DNA of 52,237 nt from an uncultured Gardnerella sp. (lineage in GTDB: Bacteria; Actinomycetota; Actinomycetes; Actinomycetales; Bifidobacteriaceae). Both the position numbers and the translations under genes were made by a program. The notes under the pieces were generated by a model. The model was given only the letters and a program-made list of their open reading frames with translations, was not told the DNA's origin and searched no databases. The stretch spans positions 1-52,237 of the forward strand of contig CAMYPN010000001.1 in NCBI GenBank assembly GCA_947292085.1, in the 5' to 3' direction. Positions 46,132 to 52,237 of the stretch are shown here, piece after piece; within the stretch, counting starts at the first letter, position 1, and the number at the start of each line of letters is the position of its first letter.

Positions 46132-46839
46132 TTAAGAAAGATGCCAGGAAAGCCTATGCAAATCGCTAGGCCCATATTTCGAAATTGCTTCACGATGAGC
46201 TTTAGAACCGTAACCCTTATTTTTATCCCACTCATACGCGCAATAACGAGAATCTTTAGAAAGTTGAATCATAATATTATCTCGAGTAACTTTCGCTATA
46301 ACTGCTGCAGCAGCAACGCTAGCACACTTACGATCTGCTTTAACTAAAGTGTGAATTTTCGCCGGAATTGGAACTTCAGGAGCATCAAAAGTGTTTAAAA
46401 CTTTATCAATATAATCGCAAGGACCATCTAAAATAGCAGCAATTCGCTTACCTTCAAGTGACAATATATTAGAAAGTTTCGTTTCTGCTTCAGAAATTGC
46501 TTTAAGAGCTGCAACTCCAAGAGCATAACTTATACCCCACTCATCAATTTCACTATTAGTGCAAGAACCAACAGCCCACGAAGTGCACCAATTTTTTAAC
46601 GGAGAAATTAGATTTTCACGACGATGCTCAGTAAGAAGTTTTGAATCTGCAAGTCCTTGAGGAATATCTTCTGTCTCAACTTGCTCACTTCCTACAATCG
46701 CAGCACCAACCATTACTACGCCCGCTAAAGAACCTCGCCCAACTTCATCGAGACCAATAACAAAATCGTATCCTTCAGCTAACAAATCTCTCTCAAATTG
46801 AAGAGAAGGAACTAAAGGAACGTTATCTGAATTTGACAT
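46132..46839 (-). CDS. rnhB: Ribonuclease HII
   Basis: It removes ribonucleotides from DNA and cleaves RNA-DNA hybrids. The 235-residue protein has the DEVGRGSLAG motif near residues 26-35, a further Asp in the AILDGPCDYI segment and the C-terminal HREAISKYGPSDLHRLSW. It lies 11 bp after lepB, a common bacterial neighbour. Confidence 0.96.
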   Translation of the reverse strand: MSNSDNVPLVPSLQFERDLLAEGYDFVIGLDEVGRGSLAGVVMVGAAIVGSEQVETEDIPQGLADSKLLTEHRRENLISPLKNWCTSWAVGSCTNSEIDEWGISYALGVAALKAISEAETKLSNILSLEGKRIAAILDGPCDYIDKVLNTFDAPEVPIPAKIHTLVKADRKCASVAAAAVIAKVTRDNIMIQLSKDSRYCAYEWDKNKGYGSKAHREAISKYGPSDLHRLSWHLS

Positions 46840-46850
46840 AAAAACCTTAA

Positions 46851-47633
46851 TTATTTAGACGAATTAGGAACATCGTCAAACGCATCAGTGTGATCCTCTA
46901 AAATACCAGCTCGGTTCAAAGGCCAGCAACGCACTAACGCAACGCCTTTAATCTTAGAAATAGGAACTAAACCATCGTCACCATCATTCTTATGGTAACG
47001 AGAATCTGCAGAATTAGAACGATTATCACCAAGCACAAATACGTGGCCAGGCTTAACTTTTATCTTAAACGGGAACGAACTAGGATCAACACCAGGCTTA
47101 ATATAAGCAGATTCGTGCACAGCAACGCCATTAACTTTAACTGGCTCACCAGGCCCTTCGCACTCAACAACATCGCCAGGAAGACCAATAAGACGCTTAA
47201 TTAAATCTTTACTTCCAGCAGCAGCTGACTCACCATTCAACCAGTGAGCAGGATCCTCAAACACTACGATATCTCCACGATGAAGAGGAAACATTCCAGG
47301 AGTCAACTTAGAAGTAAGCACATAATCGCCAACTTGAATAGTGTCCATCATAGAGCCGGAAGGAATAACATAAACACCAAAGACGAAAACGCGAAGCAAA
47401 ATCACTAAAATTACTGGGCAAATAAACCACAGTAGCGAATCAAGAAAAGAAGACTTACGCGACTTTGCATGAAGAGCAGAATTAGAATGACGTGCGCGTA
47501 GACCTCTAGGTAGCTGGAAACCGGAAGACACATTAGTATCTTCCGGTTCCGGCGGCACAGGCGAAGGATCAATACCATGGCCAGCCACATTTACAATATG
47601 ATTATCGCTTAACTGTGTGCCATCGGACGCCAT
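46851..47633 (-). CDS. lepB: Signal peptidase I
   Basis: LepB cleaves Sec and Tat signal peptides outside the membrane. The protein is 260 residues from the ATG at 47633; a TTG four codons upstream is less likely because the GAAGG site fits the ATG. It has one membrane segment (~65-90), catalytic Ser94 in PSGSMM and Lys146 in IKRLIG, plus the late motif GDNRSNSADSRY. The ~60-residue cytoplasmic N terminus is Pro-rich. It follows rplS by about 80 bp. Confidence 0.95.
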   Translation of the reverse strand: MASDGTQLSDNHIVNVAGHGIDPSPVPPEPEDTNVSSGFQLPRGLRARHSNSALHAKSRKSSFLDSLLWFICPVILVILLRVFVFGVYVIPSGSMMDTIQVGDYVLTSKLTPGMFPLHRGDIVVFEDPAHWLNGESAAAGSKDLIKRLIGLPGDVVECEGPGEPVKVNGVAVHESAYIKPGVDPSSFPFKIKVKPGHVFVLGDNRSNSADSRYHKNDGDDGLVPISKIKGVALVRCWPLNRAGILEDHTDAFDDVPNSSK

Positions 47634-47714
47634 AATAACCTTCAACCTTGTGTAAATAGTTAGGTAAAACTACCTGTGCTTATAGGCTTTACGAAAAAGC
47701 TTACGAAACACTGC

Positions 47715-48080
47715 TTACTTAGCAGAGTTATCGCGACGCTCGGCAATACGAGCAGCCTTACCACGCAAAGCGCGCAAGTAGTAAAGCTTAGCGCGACGAA
47801 CGCGACCACTACGAACCAGCTTAATCGAATCGATAGCTGGGGAATGAAGTGGGAAGCGACGCTCAACACCAGTGCCGAAGCTAACCTTACGCACAACGAA
47901 AGTCTCGCGAACGCCAGCACCCTTACGAGCAATCACCACACCAGTGAAGGTCTGAATACGAGTGTTGTTGCCTTCCTGAATCTTAACGTTGACATCAACG
48001 GTATCGCCAGGACGGAAAGCTGGAATTTCTTCAGCAGCCTTAAGATGCTTAGCATCAAATGCTTCTACAGCATTCACCAT
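47715..48080 (-). CDS. rplS: 50S ribosomal protein L19
   Basis: L19 lies at the 30S-50S interface. The 121-residue protein has the typical [16 protein letters not shown] start and the conserved [25 protein letters not shown]-terminal region in family style. GGAGG precedes the ATG. The 241-bp region upstream (48081-48321) holds a hairpin at 48281-48306 and no gene. Confidence 0.97.
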   Translation of the reverse strand: MVNAVEAFDAKHLKAAEEIPAFRPGDTVDVNVKIQEGNNTRIQTFTGVVIARKGAGVRETFVVRKVSFGTGVERRFPLHSPAIDSIKLVRSGRVRRAKLYYLRALRGKAARIAERRDNSAK

Positions 48081-48280
48081 AATAATTCCTCCAACGCCGC
48101 CGCATACCAGCGCAAGTCACGCCGAAATCAAAACTAATGAAAAATCGGCTATCTATCCCAAAAAGTTTGCTCTTTGGGGGCTTTCGATCCGCGCAATCTC
48201 ACTAAAAGAAGCGACTAGACGTTAAAGATAAAAGAACTATGCGGCATCCTCTTATCGAAAGCATACAAATACCAAATTTA

Positions 48281-48306
48281 TGCTCAATAATGGACATTAT
48301 TGAGCA
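48281..48306 (-). terminator. Perfect inverted repeat after the ABC ATPase gene
   Basis: TGCTCAATAATG (48281-48292) and CATTATTGAGCA (48295-48306) form a 12-bp dyad 16 bp after the ATPase stop codon. No long T run follows on the minus strand, so it could be a terminator or a protein-binding site. Confidence 0.45.
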
Positions 48307-48321
48307 TTATTCCGCACTATT

Positions 48322-49857
48322 TCAGCGCACAACTCCATCGAGAGGAGCAGTTTCAACAGTGCGAGTCAGCTCATCATCATCAGCATCATAATCGAACAGC
48401 TCACCGTAACGACCCCAGCTAATTGCAATATCGAACTGCTGACGAGCAAGCGCATCAGTATGCTTACTACGCAATAAATCTAAAATCAACTCACCGCGAA
48501 GCTTACCATTACGATTACGGCTTAATGCCTGATCAATAGCATGAACTAACGGAGCGTGCTCAATAGCTAAACGTGCAAACACTTGCTTACTGTGCAAAAT
48601 ATCGGCATTATGCCACTCTTCACCCTCCGGAGTAATGGTAATATGGCCGTTATCAGCAGTAAGAAGATTCAACATAGTTCCAGCATCAACCAGAGGGAAC
48701 AAATCATCGATTTCAAACGACAAATCAGCAGCCAAATCAGCCAAATCAATGCCTTCAGGATTCTCAGAAATCACATCAAGCAAACCAGCCATACCGCCAG
48801 GAGTTGCGTTAGGGAGCAAATGCACGGCAACAGGTTCAGGCTTAGTTTCTCCTGACTCATCGTCAACCTCATTTTGCTTATCTTCATCTTCATCATCACG
48901 ATGACGTTGAATAAGCATATCTGCAATAGCTGCAGCTTCAGTATCTTCAGTATCTTCTGATTCAGTAGACTGATTCTGGCTATTATCCTCACTCACATTC
49001 TGGCTTTCCTCTTCCGAAGTGCTATCAGGAGCAGAACCTGTCAAAATAGCGTACAAGTTATCAACCATTGACTCAAATTCAGCACTATGCTTGTCGCGCG
49101 GACGAGGCAAATCAACCTCAACATCAGCAATCAAATGACCCGGATGGGAGCCAAGAACAACAACACGGTCAGCCATTTGAACAGCTTCCTCAATATTGTG
49201 AGTCACAATAAGAACAGATTTAATATCTCGTTCCTCGCTAGACCAAAGCTTAAGAACTTCCTGACGCAAGTTTTCAGCAGTAAGAACATCAAGAGCAGAG
49301 AACGGCTCATCCATGAATAAAGCGTCTGGACGAAGTACTAATGCGCGAGCAATACCAACTCTCTGACGCATACCACCAGAAAGTTCCTTTGGATAAGCGG
49401 TTTCAAAGCCGTCCAAACCGATAGCATCGATAGCAGCTAAAGCAAGCTCTGTACGCTTCTCTTTACTAACTCCCCTAGCACGCAATCCAAGCTCCACATT
49501 ATCTTGCACAGTAAGCCAAGGCATAAGCGCGAAGGTTTGGAACACGATTGCAACCCCAGGATTTGGTCCTGTAAGCTCGCGTCCACGATACGTAACAGTT
49601 CCTTCAGTTGGCTGAATTAAACCTGCCATAGTACGAAGGAAAGTTGATTTTCCAGCACCTGAACGTCCTAGAATTGCTACAATCTCGCCTTCTCGTAAAG
49701 TAAATGATATATCGTGAAGCACATGCTGGGTAGTTCCACTATCGGATGTAAAACTTTGGCTTATGTGTTTTGCGTCGATAATATCGCCTGTTATTAAAGA
49801 TGGAGTTTTTACTGCATTGTTCTTGATGGTAGTCATAATATCCGCCGTTCTACTCAT
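48322..49857 (-). CDS. ABC transporter ATPase, nitrate/sulfonate/taurine type, with AAA-associated C-terminal domain
   Basis: A 511-residue protein. The ABC domain has Walker A GRSGAGKS (64-71), Q-loop FQTFALMPWL, signature LSGGMRQR (~157-164), Walker B LFMDEP and H-loop VTHNIEEA. It is most like the Ssu/Tau/Ntr family ATPases. An acidic Ser/Glu linker (~275-345) follows, then an AAA-associated domain (~355-495, AGLLDVISENPEGIDLADLA region) found in some of these ATPases. An ATG at codon 8 (49836) has a weak GGCGGA and may be the true start. It pairs with the permease upstream; the substrate is unknown. Confidence 0.85.
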   Translation of the reverse strand: MSRTADIMTTIKNNAVKTPSLITGDIIDAKHISQSFTSDSGTTQHVLHDISFTLREGEIVAILGRSGAGKSTFLRTMAGLIQPTEGTVTYRGRELTGPNPGVAIVFQTFALMPWLTVQDNVELGLRARGVSKEKRTELALAAIDAIGLDGFETAYPKELSGGMRQRVGIARALVLRPDALFMDEPFSALDVLTAENLRQEVLKLWSSEERDIKSVLIVTHNIEEAVQMADRVVVLGSHPGHLIADVEVDLPRPRDKHSAEFESMVDNLYAILTGSAPDSTSEEESQNVSEDNSQNQSTESEDTEDTEAAAIADMLIQRHRDDEDEDKQNEVDDESGETKPEPVAVHLLPNATPGGMAGLLDVISENPEGIDLADLAADLSFEIDDLFPLVDAGTMLNLLTADNGHITITPEGEEWHNADILHSKQVFARLAIEHAPLVHAIDQALSRNRNGKLRGELILDLLRSKHTDALARQQFDIAISWGRYGELFDYDADDDELTRTVETAPLDGVVR

Positions 49858-49919
49858 TTCATTCAGTAAGTTTATAAATTTAGATTTTTATTTAATACTT
49901 TTTAAGATTTATTTAAGAT

Positions 49920-51668
49920 TTATCCCAAAACGTAACGTTTTTCGGAATATTTACGCAAAGGACTCCAGAATAGTCGATTACTTAGCACAACAATCAAGCT
50001 CATAACAGTAACGCCAACTAAAGTACGCGTAGAGTCACCAACTGTAGTAGCAGAAGTAATATACGCACCAAGACCCTGAGTTTCCATATGATTTTTGCCA
50101 TATTCAACAATTTCAGAAACAATCGAGGCGTTCCAAGCGCCACCAGCAGCAGTAATACCACCAGTGCACCAAGAACCAAAAATAGCTGGCAAAATCAAGG
50201 TCTTCCAACGCAAAACATTACTCAAACGGAAGCTACGAGTCATCTCGCGCAGATCATCAGGAATAGCGCTCGCACCAGCAATAACATTGAATAAAATATA
50301 CCATTGCGTTCCAAGCGCCATCAAAATAATACTTCCCCAACCCAAATCAATATTCCAAGCAAGGAACCACATCATAGCGAATGGGAAAATGAAGTTAGCA
50401 GGGAAACTAGCAAGAATCTGCACAATCGGCTGCATAATGCGAGAAATTTTAGGATTCATACCAATCAGCACGCCAACCGGAACCCAAATAATGGAGCTGA
50501 CCACAATCAAAACAGCCACACGCAAGAAAGTTAAGCCGCCAAAAGCTGCAGCCTTCGCAAACTCCTGCAATCCAGAAGTAACAGCAACAAAATAAAGCAG
50601 CTGAGCAGCACCCACAATGACGAGCAGAATCATAACAGCGTTAAAAGCTAAATCTCCAAACTTACGTTGAGAAGCCTTACGAGGCCACTTAGCTCCAGTA
50701 CGACCAAATGGGCGCGTAATCTTTTCTAACCATTCACGAATCGGAGAAAACAGTTTACTAACAACCTCATCAGCATGAGAATGACGAATCAAAGTTAAAA
50801 TAGCACTATGACGCTCATCATCCGAAGCGCTCTGGGTAATGCGGAAACGTTCAGCCCAAGCGGTAAGCGGCTTCCAAAGGAAGAAATCAATGGCAAGCAC
50901 AACAATAATCATTGAAGCGATAGCCCACCAAATGTTCCCAAGCTTGTTTTGCGCAGCAGACTGAGCCACAAAACTACCAACTCCAGGAAGAGCATAAGTA
51001 TGGTTGTTAACAGAAATCATTTCTGAAGCAGTAAGGAAGAACCATCCGCCGCCAACGGACATCATGCAATTCCAAAGAAGAGGAATCATAGCGTTTGGCA
51101 TATCAAGAACCCAGAAACGCTGCCAATGAGTAAGCTGCAAACTACGCACAGCCTCATCAAGTTCCTTCGGCTCACTGAGCAGTGAACGATGGAAAGAGAA
51201 CGTCATATTCCAAGCTTGACTTGTAAAAATAGCGAAAATAGACGCAGCTTCAACACCCATCATTGATCCTGGGAAAATTACGAGCCAAATCGTAACTGTA
51301 GCAGAAAGGAAGCCAAGAATTGGAACGGATTGCAAAATGTCTAGGAGCGGAATAAGAACCTTACCTAGACGACGGCTGCGCGCTGCAAGAGAGCCGTAAA
51401 TAATAGTAAAAATAAGAGATGCGATAAGCGCAAGCATCATACGGAATACTGATCTAAGAGTGTAATACGGAAGATTAATAAGATCAGTTGATACAGTGGA
51501 TGGAATCCCCTTCGGACCAATAGGCTGATTGATACGCTGCAAAAGAAATGCTGTTACGCCAAAAACAGCAAGAATACCGATGCAAACAATAATATCGGAC
51601 CAGAAACGAGTGTTCTCGTCAATCTGTGCACCAGCGGCTTCTTTGCGCGAAGTTGTGAATACGGTCAT
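49920..51668 (-). CDS. ABC transporter permease with two fused permease domains
   Basis: A 582-residue protein with two BPD-type permease domains in tandem (~75-285 and ~360-570), each with an EAA-type loop: LDEAVRSLQLTHWQRFWVL-like at ~170 and DLREMTRSFRLSNVLRWKTL-like at ~490. It is expected to form the membrane channel for the ATPase encoded 62 bp downstream. No substrate-binding protein gene is in the window. The substrate cannot be assigned; an anion or sulfonate-type solute is only a family guess. Confidence 0.85.
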   Translation of the reverse strand: MTVFTTSRKEAAGAQIDENTRFWSDIIVCIGILAVFGVTAFLLQRINQPIGPKGIPSTVSTDLINLPYYTLRSVFRMMLALIASLIFTIIYGSLAARSRRLGKVLIPLLDILQSVPILGFLSATVTIWLVIFPGSMMGVEAASIFAIFTSQAWNMTFSFHRSLLSEPKELDEAVRSLQLTHWQRFWVLDMPNAMIPLLWNCMMSVGGGWFFLTASEMISVNNHTYALPGVGSFVAQSAAQNKLGNIWWAIASMIIVVLAIDFFLWKPLTAWAERFRITQSASDDERHSAILTLIRHSHADEVVSKLFSPIREWLEKITRPFGRTGAKWPRKASQRKFGDLAFNAVMILLVIVGAAQLLYFVAVTSGLQEFAKAAAFGGLTFLRVAVLIVVSSIIWVPVGVLIGMNPKISRIMQPIVQILASFPANFIFPFAMMWFLAWNIDLGWGSIILMALGTQWYILFNVIAGASAIPDDLREMTRSFRLSNVLRWKTLILPAIFGSWCTGGITAAGGAWNASIVSEIVEYGKNHMETQGLGAYITSATTVGDSTRTLVGVTVMSLIVVLSNRLFWSPLRKYSEKRYVLG

Positions 51669-51856
51669 AATAAAATCCTCGAATAGGCAATAAGTGGGTT
51701 CGCCTTCGTCTATTTTGTTTATTTCTGTTTAATTATTTTTACTTAGATTTTTATGCAGCCGTATCACCATTGATCGCATTATAGGCGCAAATAGATAGAA
51801 CCCACGTCTTTTAATTGCGCAATTTATAATCTTAGAAAGTTATAATTTCCGCAATT

Positions 51857-51985
51857 TTACAACCTAAATTCGGTGATTGCCGGCTTCATATATTCAGGAG
51901 GAACGTCCGAACTACTACTACCAATAGTGTCAGAACCTTCATCAGCACAAGTATTCGAATTATGGCTTTTACTGTCATGTTTCAC
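51857..51985 (-). CDS. Small peptide gene ahead of the ABC transporter
   Basis: A 42-residue ORF starting with GTG. AAGGAGGTGATTC, a near-perfect match to the 16S rRNA anti-Shine-Dalgarno, lies just upstream at about 51990-52002, and a near-consensus promoter precedes that. The peptide is hydrophilic and Ser/Asp/Asn-rich in its first ~27 residues, with one Cys at residue 13, then ends VPPEYMKPAITEFRL. The Y-x-x-P-x-I pattern recalls leader peptides of some RiPPs, but no modification enzyme or core follows. It reads in the same direction as the permease, 188 bp upstream. It may be a regulatory or secreted peptide; function unknown. Confidence 0.6.
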   Translation of the reverse strand: MKHDSKSHNSNTCADEGSDTIGSSSSDVPPEYMKPAITEFRL

Positions 51986-52013
51986 GGCGAATCACCTCCT
52001 TAAGTTCGTGCTA

Positions 52014-52043
52014 ATTATAAAATATCGACAATATCGTGTCAAG
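52014..52043 (-). promoter_or_regulatory. Near-consensus promoter of the small peptide gene
   Basis: TTGACA (complement at 52038-52043), an 18-bp spacer and TATAAT (complement at 52014-52019) are both exact consensus. The spacer contains the direct repeat CGATATT-GT-CGATATT, which could be an operator. The leader to the GTG would be only about 20 nt. Confidence 0.75.
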
Positions 52044-52060
52044 CGATAACAAAAGCAGAG

Positions 52061-52106
52061 AAAAAATAAAAAAGCCTCTTGACGAACAGATACGCCAAGA
52101 GGCTTA
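52061..52106 (-). terminator. Terminator of pgi
   Basis: AAGCCTCTTG (52073-52082) pairs with CAAGAGGCTT (52097-52106). On the minus strand the stem is followed by TTTTTTATTTTTTC. It lies directly after the pgi stop and insulates the small peptide promoter. Confidence 0.9.
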
Positions 52107-52142
52107 TAAATCAGCAATCAAACGAGATTGCTACGCACGCAC

Positions 52143-52237
52143 TTACTTGCGGTGAGCGCGATAGAAACGAATCAAGCTCTGAGTAGAAGCATCCTGAGCT
52201 GCCAAAGCTTCATCATCCTTAGAAATTGCAGGAGTAA
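52143..52237 (-). CDS. pgi: Glucose-6-phosphate isomerase, C-terminal end (partial)
   Basis: Only the last 30 codons are in the window. The end reads ...ALAAQDASTQSLIRFYR then AHRK and the stop, which matches the conserved C terminus of glucose-6-phosphate isomerase (E. coli has HDSSTNGLINRYKAWRG). The rest lies beyond the right edge. The assignment rests on this short match and could be tested with flanking sequence. Confidence 0.75.
   Translation of the reverse strand, partial: TPAISKDDEALAAQDASTQSLIRFYRAHRK

Overview
The window is a chromosomal segment of an AT-rich member of the Bifidobacteriaceae, most likely Gardnerella or a close relative. The EF-Tu, FtsZ, DnaE and Mur proteins look actinobacterial/bifidobacterial, the gene order (a division and cell-wall cluster without ftsZ, plus a separate ftsZ-sepF-yggT-wag31-lspA-rluD-dnaE run) fits bifidobacteria, and intergenic DNA is AT-rich and full of short hairpin repeats. 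The genus is an inference from sequence character; no database search was possible. Nearly everything is transcribed leftward (minus strand). The clear exceptions are a small thiamine-binding-like gene (37519-37893) and one tRNA-Val (41090-41163).

Layout, left to right. 1-870: an array of 34-bp palindromes spaced at exactly 53 bp, interrupted by two copies of a ~230-bp module. 974-5359: str operon (rpsL-rpsG-fusA-tuf, read leftward). 5655-21445: division/cell-wall (dcw) cluster, read mraZ-rsmH-ftsL-like-ftsI-murE-like-murF-mraY-murD-ftsW-murG-murC-ftsQ, with many overlapping stop/start codons. 21446-21600: mraZ promoter and a four-box MraZ operator. 21641-22835: a second, inverted, longer 53-bp-period hairpin array. 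23008-34349: glutamine synthetase, a hypothetical gene, dnaE, rluD, lspA, wag31, yggT, sepF and ftsZ. 34587-40901: dus, glyS, uppS, recO and a protein with four DivIVA-type repeats. 41090-41600: tRNA-Val, its terminator and a hairpin-rich element. 41598-48080: a Lon-type (S16) membrane protease, an HNH nuclease, a degenerate ABC-transporter-like protein, rnhB, lepB and rplS. 48322-51985: a double-domain permease with its ATPase, preceded by a small peptide gene with a near-consensus promoter. 52143 onward: the 3' end of pgi.

How the genes work together. The window gathers peptidoglycan precursor synthesis (MurC/D/F, MraY, MurG, UppS), the divisome (FtsZ, SepF, FtsQ, FtsW, FtsI, FtsL-like, Wag31), protein export (LspA, LepB) and core translation (S7, S12, L19, EF-G, EF-Tu, GlyS). 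The most unusual items are: the 53-bp-period hairpin arrays lying in inverted orientation on either side of the essential str-dcw block; a MurE-like protein that has lost its ATP-binding loop; a CydDC-like ABC protein that has lost every catalytic motif yet remains a full-length ORF; a MraZ with a ~215-residue Gln/Pro-rich N-terminal extension; and a 42-residue peptide gene with strong expression signals directly ahead of an ABC transporter.
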